Assembly: GCF_001709345.1 (NCBI RefSeq)
Contig: NZ_MDTQ01000001.1
Coordinates: 1,894,584 to 1,958,583 of the forward strand
Length of the DNA: 64,000 nucleotides
Reading direction: 5' to 3'
Source of the DNA: Terasakiispira papahanaumokuakeensis
Lineage (GTDB): Bacteria > Pseudomonadota > Gammaproteobacteria > Pseudomonadales > Halomonadaceae
Under the pieces are notes generated by a model that had not been told where the DNA came from, ran no database searches, and saw nothing but the letters and a program-made list of their open reading frames with translations. The position numbers and the translations under genes are program-made. Shown here piece by piece: positions 24,931 to 32,968 of the stretch. Position 1 is the stretch's first letter. The number at the start of each line of letters is the position of its first letter.

Positions 24931-26202
24931 ATGTCTCGCATTGAGTCTATCACCATCACCCCTATCGCCTTTCGCGATCCGCCCTTACTGAATGTGTATG
25001 GCGTGCATGAGCCTTGGGCCTTACGTACGATCATTGAGGTCCATACTGAAAGTGGCCACTACGGCCTAGGGGAAACCTATGGAGACACTCAAACCATTCA
25101 GCAATTAAGAAGTGTTGCCCCTGCACTGAAGGGGTTAGACATTTACCAGCTAAACAGTATTCGTCAGCGCATCCAAGACACCATTGAGCTGCCGGACCCG
25201 GACGCCGGGTTAGAGATTGCGCCAGGCACCCTGGGCGCCACCACCGTTCCGCGCATTTTCTCAGCGTTTGAAGTGGCCTGTTTGGATGCGATGGGTAAAA
25301 TCACCGGACGCCCGGTATATGATTTACTCGGGGGTAAAGTCCGTGATCGTGTCGACTACAGCGCCTATTTATTCTACAAATTTGGCCGCCATCAATTTAC
25401 TGACGACCCTTGGGTTGACCGCTGGGGCGAAGCATTGACCCCCGATCAAATTGTGCAGCAAGCCCGCAAGATGATTGACGAATATGGTTTTCGTTCGATC
25501 AAATTAAAAGCCGGCGTTTTTGAGCCAGCACAAGAAATTGAAGCCCTTAAGGCCTTACGGGCGGCCTTCCCAGACCACCCTTTACGCATCGACCCCAATG
25601 GCGGTTGGTCGGTTGAAACCACCCTCAGCTTACTATCTGAGCTTGATACTGAGCTGTTGCAATATTTAGAAGATCCGGCCCCTGGTCAGAGCGGTATGAG
25701 CCAAGTCAGCGCCGCCACCCCGATTCCCCTGGCAACCAACATGTGTGTCATTGGCGATTTTCACCTCCGCAGCGCTATGGAGCAAAACGCCGTGCAAGTG
25801 ATTCTCTCTGATCATCACTATTGGGGTGGGCTCAAAGCCACTCAGGATCTGGCGTATTTCTGCAAGGTATGGAATATCGGCGTCTCCATGCACTCCAACT
25901 CTCATCTCGGCATCAGCCTGATGGCGATGACGCATGCGGCCGCCACCATCGAGAACTTAAGTTACGCCTGCGATACCCACTACCCCTGGCAAGATGAAGA
26001 AGTGATTAAAGGCGGTAAAATCACGTTCACAGAAGGCGCGGTCGAAGTCACCGACGCCCCGGGGCTAGGTGTCGCCCTTGATCAAACCGCACTGGCGCAG
26101 TTAGCACACAACTATGACACCTGCGGTATCCGAGCCCGCGATGACGTCAGTGAAATGCGCAAATACATCCCCGACTGGAAAGGTACTGTACCTCGTTTTT
26201 AA
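24931..26202 (+). CDS. gudD: Glucarate dehydratase-type enolase superfamily enzyme
   Basis: A 423-residue member of the enolase superfamily, glucarate dehydratase group. Residues expected for metal binding and catalysis are in place: Lys191/Lys193 (KLKAG), Asp221 (RIDPNGGW), Glu247 (YLEDP), Asn270 (ATNMC) and His321 (MHSNSHLG). It should convert D-glucarate, and perhaps L-idarate, to 5-keto-4-deoxyglucarate. ATG 24931 has GGAG eight bases upstream; open sequence further upstream is not conserved. No KDG aldolase (garL/kdgD) is beside it, so later steps must be encoded elsewhere. Confidence 0.85.
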   Translation: MSRIESITITPIAFRDPPLLNVYGVHEPWALRTIIEVHTESGHYGLGETYGDTQTIQQLRSVAPALKGLDIYQLNSIRQRIQDTIELPDPDAGLEIAPGTLGATTVPRIFSAFEVACLDAMGKITGRPVYDLLGGKVRDRVDYSAYLFYKFGRHQFTDDPWVDRWGEALTPDQIVQQARKMIDEYGFRSIKLKAGVFEPAQEIEALKALRAAFPDHPLRIDPNGGWSVETTLSLLSELDTELLQYLEDPAPGQSGMSQVSAATPIPLATNMCVIGDFHLRSAMEQNAVQVILSDHHYWGGLKATQDLAYFCKVWNIGVSMHSNSHLGISLMAMTHAAATIENLSYACDTHYPWQDEEVIKGGKITFTEGAVEVTDAPGLGVALDQTALAQLAHNYDTCGIRARDDVSEMRKYIPDWKGTVPRF

Positions 26203-26211
26203 GCATTGAAG

Positions 26212-26249
26212 ACATCAGGGGCTCAATCATCAACCTGAGCACCTGATGT
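26212..26249 (+). terminator. Stem-loop ending the TRAP/glucarate operon
   Basis: ACATCAGG-G-GCTCA pairs with TGAGC-A-CCTGATGT, a 13-bp stem with one mismatch and a 10-base loop, nine bases after the gudD stop. No U-tract follows. Confidence 0.6.
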
Positions 26250-26541
26250 CTCAATCCCAGATTTTGCTCACCACGCTCTTAAACGAATGGGCTTGATCTT
26301 ATCGCTCCGTCTGGCTTATCGCCTCATTCAATAGCACTGACGAATACATATTCAAGTGAATGGCTTGTTCAAAAGAGTGGTTTGCCAAAAAGAGAAGCTC
26401 GGTCATAAGGAGAAGCCTGGCGCAATCGTAATGTTTCAAGAAAGCAAACCATGAGCCTGCACATAGAAGCTCTAAATACGACCATGATTTGCATATAGCT
26501 GCGAGGCTAATCATTTTATTTGAAATTAGTTTATGCTATTC

Positions 26542-26558
26542 TGCGACATCTTGTCGCA
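26542..26558. promoter_or_regulatory. Promoter/operator of the formate/nitrite channel
   Basis: TGCGACA-TCT-TGTCGCA is a perfect dyad directly after an extended -10 sequence (TGCTATTCT, ending at 26541). A repressor bound here would block transcript initiation. Confidence 0.5.
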
Positions 26559-26734
26559 CCCAAATTGCGTCCGTAATTCATCTACAATGCTTTGAATTTA
26601 AAGTAGTTTCATAAACTCAAAGTGTTTTAGGTGTCAGGGTAAAGATAAAGAATACGAATGAATACTGGTCATCCCTGAACTCAGGGCTTCGTCTCGCCAA
26701 GATGAAGCCCAAAGTAGATATTCGAGGTATCCCC

Positions 26735-27559
26735 ATGGCGTTCAATACACCTCAGGAAACGGCTCAAATCGCAGTCAATGCTGGTGTTAAAAAACATCAA
26801 ACTCCCCTCCTGCCCTTAATGATTCTGGGTTTCTTATCCGGTGCTTTTATTGCCATCGGTTTTTTATTAGATATCCGAGTCATCGGTACGATGCCCGCAG
26901 AATGGGGCTCTTTAAAGAGCTTCCTTGGCGCTGCGGTATTCCCTGTCGGGCTGGTATTAACCTTACTGGCCGGCGGTGAGCTGCTGACTGGCAACATGAT
27001 GGCGCTGCCCATGGCGCTATTTTCACGCCGTATTGGCGTAATGGATCTGGTCCGCAATTGGGTACTGGTCACTATCGCCAACTTTATCGGCAGTGTCGCT
27101 GTCGCTTGGTTCTTTGGCCATTATCTGGGACTCACTGAAGGCGCGTTCTTAAAGACTACCGTCGCCATCGCCCAGCACAAAGTCGCCGCAGACTTCGGAC
27201 ATGCTTTTGTCTCAGGTATCGGTTGTAACTGGCTGGTCTGCTTGGGCGTTTGGTTATGCTGGGCAAGCAAAGATTTCATCGGCAAGATTCTGGGAATCTG
27301 GTTCCCGGTCATGGCTTTTGTCGCAATCGGTTTCCAGCACGTTGTCGCCAATATGTTTGTGGTACCCGCTGCGATTTTTGCAGGCGAAGTCACTTGGGCA
27401 CAATACTTACCCAACTTTGTTGCGGTCTTTTTTGGCAATGCAGTGGGCGGCGCAATCTTTGTCGGTCTCGCTTACTATCTGGCTTACTTGCCTGCGGCTA
27501 AAGCCGAGCCAGCACAGCATAATGACCTTGGTGCCCAGCAGGCCGTTCAAAAAGCTTAA
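26735..27559 (+). CDS. focA: Formate/nitrite transporter (FocA/NirC family)
   Basis: A 274-residue pentameric channel-type protein with six membrane segments and a hydrophilic C-terminal tail. Family motifs include FLSGAFIAIGF, the LLAGGELLTGNM segment with its broken helix, GIGCNWLVCLGVW, and GFQHVVANM with the central-gate histidine. ATG 26735 has GAGG about seven bases upstream; an in-frame start at 26702 is less likely. No pyruvate-formate lyase or nitrite reductase gene is adjacent, so formate versus nitrite cannot be decided. Confidence 0.85.
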   Translation: MAFNTPQETAQIAVNAGVKKHQTPLLPLMILGFLSGAFIAIGFLLDIRVIGTMPAEWGSLKSFLGAAVFPVGLVLTLLAGGELLTGNMMALPMALFSRRIGVMDLVRNWVLVTIANFIGSVAVAWFFGHYLGLTEGAFLKTTVAIAQHKVAADFGHAFVSGIGCNWLVCLGVWLCWASKDFIGKILGIWFPVMAFVAIGFQHVVANMFVVPAAIFAGEVTWAQYLPNFVAVFFGNAVGGAIFVGLAYYLAYLPAAKAEPAQHNDLGAQQAVQKA

Positions 27560-27621
27560 TCGAACACCACGGGTCAACACCTAGATCATTAGAGCACCGA
27601 AGGCTTGTGCTTAACGATAAA

Positions 27622-27653
27622 GGCCCCGCCATCACTTAATGGCGGGGCCTTTT
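27622..27653. terminator. Rho-independent terminator between focA and EamA gene
   Basis: GGCCCCGCCAT-CACTTA-ATGGCGGGGCC is an 11-bp perfect stem followed by TTTTC. AAAG on the left flank allows it to stop the convergent minus-strand gene as well. Confidence 0.9.
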
Positions 27654-27656
27654 CAT

Positions 27657-28589
27657 TTAGCGCTCAGTTAACACATCAACTCGACCTTTGAGCCGATGTT
27701 TTAAACCATCGGCCAGTCGCTGCAAGAGGGTCGGAAACATCACGAGGTTGCCACACAGAATCAGCACCAGCCCCACCACACCACTAGCGTGCCAATGATA
27801 GTTTTCAAATACGGTCGAAATGGTTAAAGCGACCAAGGGGAACAATAAGGTGCAATAGGCCGCGCCGCCAGCCCCAATCCGCCCGACCAGGACGAAGTAA
27901 GCGGTAAACCCGACCACCGACCCTATCACCGCTAAGTAGATTAACGCCAGCAAATAGCTCTCGCGCATATCCAATGCGAAATCAGCGCCTTGACCCCAAG
28001 CCATCGCCGCCATCAACACAGCACCATAAGTCATGGCATAGGCATTGGTTGAGGGCACATCCAAACCATGGCGCTGGTGGCGTTGGCTAATCATATTGCC
28101 TAACGAGAACCCATAAGTACCCAATACACTTAACCCGACGCCAATAAACAAATCTGGATTCGGTTCAGCCGCTTGCAGTTCAGGCCAAAACAGACTGGTA
28201 ATCCCCGCCAAGCCCAGTAATGCAGCCCAAACCACATTGGCCCGAACCAGTTGGCCAAAGAAAAGCCGTGCGTTCAGCGCATTAAAAAGCACCGCCATCG
28301 AAAAAATAACCGATTCTAAACCTGAAGTAATAAAAGCCGCTGCATGGTAAAAGCAAACGAAGTTAAGGCCAAAAACACAGGCCCCTTGTGCCACACACCA
28401 TAGGTGCTGAGCAGGTGATATAGGGCGCAAGCGCTTCATGATCATAAGCGCCACAAGCATCACCACAGCAGCCAAAGCAAAGCGGTATGCCACTGACACC
28501 TCTGGTGCTGTCGACCCTTGCTGCAAAGCGATCGCGATCCAAGTAGTGCCCCAAATGAGCACCACAGCCCCATATAAAACAGCGTTCAT
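27657..28589 (-). CDS. EamA/DMT-family transporter
   Basis: A 310-residue drug/metabolite transporter with ten hydrophobic segments in two EamA repeats (~5-140 and ~150-290). The first repeat starts with LIWGTTWIAI and the second with GLSVLGTYGFSLGN. Such carriers typically export amino acids or other small metabolites; the substrate is not known. GGGGGGAGT directly precedes ATG. It diverges from an AraC regulator that probably activates it. The stop codon touches the focA terminator. Confidence 0.85.
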   Translation of the reverse strand: MNAVLYGAVVLIWGTTWIAIALQQGSTAPEVSVAYRFALAAVVMLVALMIMKRLRPISPAQHLWCVAQGACVFGLNFVCFYHAAAFITSGLESVIFSMAVLFNALNARLFFGQLVRANVVWAALLGLAGITSLFWPELQAAEPNPDLFIGVGLSVLGTYGFSLGNMISQRHQRHGLDVPSTNAYAMTYGAVLMAAMAWGQGADFALDMRESYLLALIYLAVIGSVVGFTAYFVLVGRIGAGGAAYCTLLFPLVALTISTVFENYHWHASGVVGLVLILCGNLVMFPTLLQRLADGLKHRLKGRVDVLTER

Positions 28590-28635
28590 ACTCCCCCCTC
28601 ATTAACCCATCACCCTGACGGCCTATCCAGGCACC

Positions 28636-28669
28636 GTCGGATTCCACCAAAAGTCGGATTCCACCAAAA
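28636..28669 (+). repeat. 17-bp tandem duplication
   Basis: GTCGGATTCCACCAAAA occurs twice in a row, identical, in the EamA/AraC spacer about 47 bp upstream of the EamA start. Confidence 0.85.
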
Positions 28670-28725
28670 GAGTGTGTAATGTTGGGCGAGTGATTGCTTT
28701 CACAAACCAAAGTAAGTTGCACATT

Positions 28726-28754
28726 CTTGCGCTTTTTTTAACCCTGGGCGCAAG
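28726..28754. promoter_or_regulatory. Candidate operator CTTGCGC-N15-GCGCAAG
   Basis: A perfect 7-bp inverted repeat in the divergent EamA/AraC region; the spacing suits a protein dimer on one DNA face. AraC binding is inferred from position. Confidence 0.4.
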
Positions 28755-28936
28755 ACCACTCGTGATCAGTGTTCAGTCGATATATGATCATGGGTAATGG
28801 CACTTATGGTGATCAACAGTGACACTGATGGTCATGGAAAGAAGCACCATAGCAACGGGCATACCGGGAACACCAACGCCAGACAGGATCTCAAGATCTG
28901 GATCAGCAATATCATGATGCAAGAGAGGCCACCATC

Positions 28937-29797
28937 ATGTCATACGAAGGCTTTGACACCATGTCACAACACAAGTCCAGGCTACATGATGCCCTCGTGC
29001 TGGATTCGGGGATGCAGCTGGCCCATTGGTCCAATAATAACGACCGCGTTCACTTTGAAGCCAACCACCATACCTTAAGCCTCTACCTGGCTGACGGTTA
29101 CGAGGTGTACCAGCGAACACCCACCGGTTGGCGCAATGGCGGAGGGCCTGATCGCTTTTGCATGATGCCTCAGCACTCAGGCAACACCTGGGATATTCGC
29201 GGCCATTTGCGCTTCACTCACCTCTATTACACCGAAGCGCATATGCGATCACTGGCCGAGCGTATATGGGATAAAAGCCCCAGCCAAATTCGCCTGGATG
29301 AGCAGATTTTTGCCGAAGACCCACAGATCAGTAGCCTTTATAGGCACTTTTTCATGGCCGCTGACTGGCAGGATCAAACCAATACTTTAATGTTATCCAG
29401 CACGGCTACCCTACTGGTCACTCATGTCCTACAACGCTACAGCCAACTGCACTGGGCACCACTCAAAGTCACCGGCGGGCTCGCACCTCACACCCTGAAC
29501 CGGATCAAAGCGTATATTGACGCTCATTTGGAACAGCCGCTTCACCTCTCAACACTGGCCGCTCAAGCCCAACTGAGCGAATTTCATTTTGCCCGCATGT
29601 TCAAACACAGCACCGGCCTAGCCCCTCATCAATACGTGATGCAAGCCCGGCTACAAAAAGCGGAATCATTGATTCTGGAAGGTAGTGAACGACTGACGGA
29701 TATCGCACTCAGCTGTGGATTCAGCTCAATCAGCCACCTCAGCCGCCGCTTCAAATCGGCAAAAGGCTATACCCCGTCACAGCTGAGGCGAATGTAA
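28937..29797 (+). CDS. AraC-family transcriptional regulator
   Basis: A 286-residue regulator with an N-terminal cupin-like sensing half (~20-170) and a C-terminal double HTH (~190-285: LHLSTLAAQAQLSEFHFARMFKHSTGLAPHQYV and LTDIALSCGFSSISHLSRRFKSAKGYTPSQLR). AGAGG lies about ten bases before ATG 28937; a second ATG at 28961 is possible. The divergent EamA transporter is the likely target, a common exporter/sensor pair. Confidence 0.85.
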   Translation: MSYEGFDTMSQHKSRLHDALVLDSGMQLAHWSNNNDRVHFEANHHTLSLYLADGYEVYQRTPTGWRNGGGPDRFCMMPQHSGNTWDIRGHLRFTHLYYTEAHMRSLAERIWDKSPSQIRLDEQIFAEDPQISSLYRHFFMAADWQDQTNTLMLSSTATLLVTHVLQRYSQLHWAPLKVTGGLAPHTLNRIKAYIDAHLEQPLHLSTLAAQAQLSEFHFARMFKHSTGLAPHQYVMQARLQKAESLILEGSERLTDIALSCGFSSISHLSRRFKSAKGYTPSQLRRM

Positions 29798-29817
29798 TCC
29801 CCCACAACAGGATTAAC

Positions 29818-30035
29818 TCAGCGAGAGTGTTTTTCGGCAGAAAACACGGTTAAGTCTGATTCACGTCGACGACCGACTTCGGCGTAACCGGTCTTCGGAT
29901 ACAACGTGGGTTCTCCGTCATCATTTCATTCGTATAGAGTTCCACAGCTTTGTAGCCCACGGCCTTAGTAGCTTGCTCTACATGCTTGAACAAAACCTGC
30001 CTATACCGATCCGGTAGAACGCTAATACACCCGAG
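29818..30035 (-). pseudogene. C-terminal remnant of a GNAT acetyltransferase
   Basis: Reading the minus strand, one frame gives FKHVEQATKAVGYKAVELYT and NEMMTENP; the next gives LYPKTGYAEVGRRRESD up to a stop at 29818-29820. Joined, these form the typical GNAT end (helix, beta strand, YTNEMMTEN-x-LYPKTGYAEVGRR) with a frameshift between TENP and LYP. The N-terminal half is missing and no start exists. Confidence 0.65.
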
Positions 30036-30057
30036 ATGAGATTACCCACTCAGCGTA

Positions 30058-30636
30058 TTAAGATCTGATATGATTCGCCAACTGCGCCACCTTCTTCAGC
30101 CAAGCTTCTCGCTTGTTTGGATCAGCGCTGATGACAGGCCCAAAGTAAGTCGACGACGTATTTTTAATCCCAGTAAAGCTTAAAACGGTATGCTTTAAGT
30201 GCTTATAAATCACATCCCCTTGGATGTATCGATACCAAAAAGGTGGGCTATCAAGGGTGATAATAAGCTCAGAAGTCCGACCTTTTAATAACTTTTCCGG
30301 CGTACTTTTACCTTCAATATACTTGAATGCAAAACCAGGTAAAAAAGTCCGGTCAAGGGCACCTTTAAATTTTGCCGGTATCGTTCCCCACCAGACAGGG
30401 CTGACAATCACCAGGTGCTCTGCCCACTGAATCTTTTTTTGCAACGCCACAAGATCTGGCTCCAAGGGCATCACGCTATCATAGCCTTCGTCTAAACTGA
30501 CCTTGAAATCCAAATCCCGTATGTTGATTTGCTCAACGTCATGCTGACCTGTCGCTACGGCGGCGTACTGATCCGCTAACGACTGACACAAGCTACTGGC
30601 TTTAGGGTTTGCATTGATTACAAGGACTTTTGTCAT
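30058..30636 (-). CDS. Flavodoxin-fold NAD(P)H:quinone oxidoreductase family protein
   Basis: A 192-residue protein of the NQO1/KefF/MdaB-like family. It has the N-terminal FMN-binding loop INANPKASS (residues 7-15) and the conserved VSPVWWGTIPAKFKGALDRTFLPGFAF region (~78-104). It probably performs two-electron reduction of quinones or electrophiles with bound flavin. A MerR regulator lies 48 bp upstream in the same direction, suggesting a two-gene unit expressed in response to a reactive compound. Confidence 0.83.
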   Translation of the reverse strand: MTKVLVINANPKASSLCQSLADQYAAVATGQHDVEQINIRDLDFKVSLDEGYDSVMPLEPDLVALQKKIQWAEHLVIVSPVWWGTIPAKFKGALDRTFLPGFAFKYIEGKSTPEKLLKGRTSELIITLDSPPFWYRYIQGDVIYKHLKHTVLSFTGIKNTSSTYFGPVISADPNKREAWLKKVAQLANHIRS

Positions 30637-30684
30637 GAGCTTACTTATCCGCGCAGAGTCAAAACGCGCAGCTTAAACTCTTCC

Positions 30685-31062
30685 CTAAAGGTCAGAGTCA
30701 AGCAATCGGAGACACTCATCAATCGAAACCCGGTAGTGTTGAATCCGTTGCTTTTGTTGCTCAAGCGCCCGGATGCTGGCGTCAACCGCTTCTTGCTTCT
30801 GTACCAAAAACTCACTCACCAAATGCCAGTCAAAATCGTCTTGATCCCCTTTTAAAGCCACCAGATCAGCCAACGTAATCCCAAGCGTTTGCGCTTCCTT
30901 AATAATCTTGATCAGACTGATATTATCCTGGCTATAGACACGGTACTTTCCTGACCGTGACACTTTCAGTAACCCCAAAGACTCATATAGCCGAATAGCT
31001 CTTTGAGTCGCACCAGATTTTTTTGACGCTTCACCAATCAACACTTGGCTGCCCTTATTCAC
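30685..31062 (-). CDS. MerR-family transcriptional regulator
   Basis: A 125-residue MerR regulator with the winged HTH at ~8-75 (IGEASKKSGATQRAIRLYESLGLL, YRVYSQDNISLIKIIKEAQTLGITLADL) and a C-terminal dimerisation coiled coil (~78-118). No cysteine is visible after the HTH, so a metal or thiol sensor is unlikely and a small-molecule effector is more probable. It presumably controls the downstream oxidoreductase and itself. Confidence 0.85.
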   Translation of the reverse strand: MNKGSQVLIGEASKKSGATQRAIRLYESLGLLKVSRSGKYRVYSQDNISLIKIIKEAQTLGITLADLVALKGDQDDFDWHLVSEFLVQKQEAVDASIRALEQQKQRIQHYRVSIDECLRLLDSDL

Positions 31063-31535
31063 TGGACCAAACTAGCCATTCATGAGCAGAATCATGCTCA
31101 CCCACGACGCTTTCACACAACTTTAGGCACAACTTTTTTAGGCATAACTTCATGCACAACTTTATGTGCAACAGTGCTCAAGCCACTCACACATCAGGAT
31201 GAGTAATTTACTGTATATTTGATCGGAATATCATCATTGGGAAAAACCGTGGCGCTCGCTTGCGCTAACGATACCGATTATCCCATCTCGCTCAACAACG
31301 GAAGACGGTACCCAAGGAGGATAGGCTCTAGGGATTTCGTTGCGTACCGGAAGGGCGTTGCGCCCTATCAGACAGCACTCGGTGTGAAAGTTGCCCTACT
31401 TTGGTGAAGCGCTCACAGAAAAGACAACACATAAGCATTGTTTATGGTTTTTCTTAATTTATTTAATTGAAGCCATAAGTATTCAAGGATAGCTTTGGAA
31501 GGGTCCACACAATCACAACACTCAAAGGACTCGAT
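31063..31535 (+). other. Spacer before the TTT operon
   Basis: 473 bp. It holds degenerate short repeats (31120-31170) and a small hairpin (AGGGCG-TTG-CGCCCT near 31357-31371). A 62-codon frame from 31219 begins like an exported protein fragment but cannot be assigned. Confidence 0.5.
31120..31170 (+). repeat. Degenerate 12-15-bp repeats
   Basis: ACTTTAGGCACA, ACTTTTTTAGGCATA, ACTTCATGCACA and ACTTTATGTGCA follow each other, a diverged tandem array upstream of the MerR gene. Confidence 0.6.
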
Positions 31536-32486
31536 ATGACTTTTAAACGACTGTCTACGGCACTGGTCGCTTTAGCCGCGAGTAGTGCACTTTACGCTGC
31601 GGATTACCCTACTCGTAATATTAACTACGTGGTGCCTTTTGCGGCAGGTGGCGCTGTGGATTTCACAGGTCGCTTGATTGCAGATGCAGCGCCGGAGTTT
31701 TTTGACGGTAAAAAGTTTATCGTTAAGAACATGCCAGGCGGCGGGGCGGTCATTGGTCAAACTTATGTCAGTGCGGCCCCGGCTGATGGCTATACGCTGC
31801 TGGCAACGACATCATCAATCATTAACAACGCGATGACCAAACAGGTGGAATATAACCTAGATAGTTTTACCCCGCTCGCGTTGTTTAACCTTGATCCTGA
31901 GGTCATTGTCACCAGTGGTAAAAGTGACGTTAAAACACTGGATGATTTTCTGCAGGCAGCAAAATCCGGCAATGTCAGTATCGCCACACCCGGTAATGCG
32001 ACATCCCACCATATTGCCGCGCTTTCTTTAGCCCAGAAGGAAGATCTGAGCTTCCGTTATGTACACAATGCCAGCGCCGCGATGCAGCTCCAGCAAATCA
32101 TGGGGAACCATGTCCAGGCTGGATTTATGTCGCTGGGTGAAGCCATTGGGTTGGTGTCTGATGGCAATCTGCATATTCTCGCGGTACTCGATAGCTCACG
32201 CAGTCAATTAGCGCCCAATATTCCCACCTTTGAAGAGCAAACCGGGCGCTCAATGCAGTGGGGGACTTTCCGTGGGATTGCAGCCCCTGCAGGCTTACCT
32301 GATGAAGTCGCCGAGTCGCTGGAAAAACGTTTGGGTGAGCTGCTGACTTCACCTAAATTTATTGCCCGAATGAAAGATTCTGGCTATCAGGTGAATTATC
32401 GTGATGCAGATGCCTTTGAGGCCTATTTGAATAATACGGCCGAGCAAATGAAGCAAGTCCTGCCGCTTCTGGATACATCCTCATGA
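31536..32486 (+). CDS. tctC: Tripartite tricarboxylate transporter substrate-binding protein (TctC/Bug)
   Basis: A 316-residue periplasmic receptor of the Bug family. The signal peptide ends at about residue 21 (ALYAA|DYPTRN). It is followed by the characteristic VPFAAGGAVDFTGRLIAD and NMPGGGAVIGQTYVSAAPADGYTLL motifs, which form the carboxylate-binding pocket. It partners with TctB and TctA directly downstream (ATGA overlap with tctB). Ligands of such receptors vary widely; the adjacent thiol-dioxygenase operon suggests a sulfur-containing acid. AAAGGA precedes ATG. Confidence 0.88.
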   Translation: MTFKRLSTALVALAASSALYAADYPTRNINYVVPFAAGGAVDFTGRLIADAAPEFFDGKKFIVKNMPGGGAVIGQTYVSAAPADGYTLLATTSSIINNAMTKQVEYNLDSFTPLALFNLDPEVIVTSGKSDVKTLDDFLQAAKSGNVSIATPGNATSHHIAALSLAQKEDLSFRYVHNASAAMQLQQIMGNHVQAGFMSLGEAIGLVSDGNLHILAVLDSSRSQLAPNIPTFEEQTGRSMQWGTFRGIAAPAGLPDEVAESLEKRLGELLTSPKFIARMKDSGYQVNYRDADAFEAYLNNTAEQMKQVLPLLDTSS

Positions 32487-32938
32487 TCCGTGAACGTCTG
32501 TCACCTCTGTCCGGCCATTGGCTGGACAGGGTGCTGGCACTGGCGGTGGTGGTGCTGGCCGCCACAGTGCTCGATATGGCAGAAGGGTTTTCCGAATCAG
32601 CGGCCGCACTACCTGAGATTATCGGTGTGCTCATGGTGCTTTGCGGTTTAGGGCTGTGGTGTTTCCCTGGCCGTAAAAGCGAACTTTCAGACGTTAGAGG
32701 CCGGGGCCTGCTGGTCGCACTGGCATTGTTTGCGATCACGCTTGCGCTCTTTAGTCTTGTTGGCGCTGACATTGGTTTGTGGGTGATGTTTATCGGCTGT
32801 GCCTGGTGGATGGGGTATCCCTTAGGGCTGCGTCTGTTGGTCATCGCCTTGCTGTTCACAGCGCTGATCGGTGCCGTATTCGGTATTTTATTAGGGGTGC
32901 CTTTGACGGGCCCAGTGCTGGGTTTATTGAGCACGTAA
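32483..32938 (+). CDS. tctB: TctB-family small membrane subunit of a TTT transporter
   Basis: A 151-residue protein with four hydrophobic segments, as expected for TctB. It overlaps the tctC stop by four bases, indicating translational coupling. It works with TctA as the membrane part of a secondary, ion-driven importer. Sequence conservation in TctB is low, so the assignment rests on topology and operon position. Confidence 0.82.
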   Translation: MIRERLSPLSGHWLDRVLALAVVVLAATVLDMAEGFSESAAALPEIIGVLMVLCGLGLWCFPGRKSELSDVRGRGLLVALALFAITLALFSLVGADIGLWVMFIGCAWWMGYPLGLRLLVIALLFTALIGAVFGILLGVPLTGPVLGLLST

Positions 32939-32968
32939 AAGCAGTCTATCAGGTACGAGGATCTTGTT

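Larger units (their letters stand above)
26203..26734 (+). other. Long spacer before the formate/nitrite channel
   Basis: 532 bp. It holds the stem-loop at 26212-26249 and the promoter/dyad at 26542-26558. A 71-codon minus-strand frame (26299-26514) is open but looks non-coding. Confidence 0.6.
28590..28936. other. Divergent EamA/AraC control region
   Basis: 347 bp with a 17-bp tandem duplication (28636-28669) and a dyad (28726-28754). No gene is seen. Confidence 0.55.

Noticed and set aside
26299-26514. 71-codon minus-strand frame behind gudD
   Set aside because: No RBS, unusual composition with scattered Cys/Trp/Leu, no family resemblance; it lies in an AT-rich spacer and looks like chance.
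31219-31407. 62-codon frame before tctC; its start (ANDTDYPISLNN) recalls the N terminus of iron-siderophore binding proteins
   Set aside because: The resemblance is only ~10 residues, there is no signal peptide or RBS, and the rest does not match; not enough for a pseudogene call.
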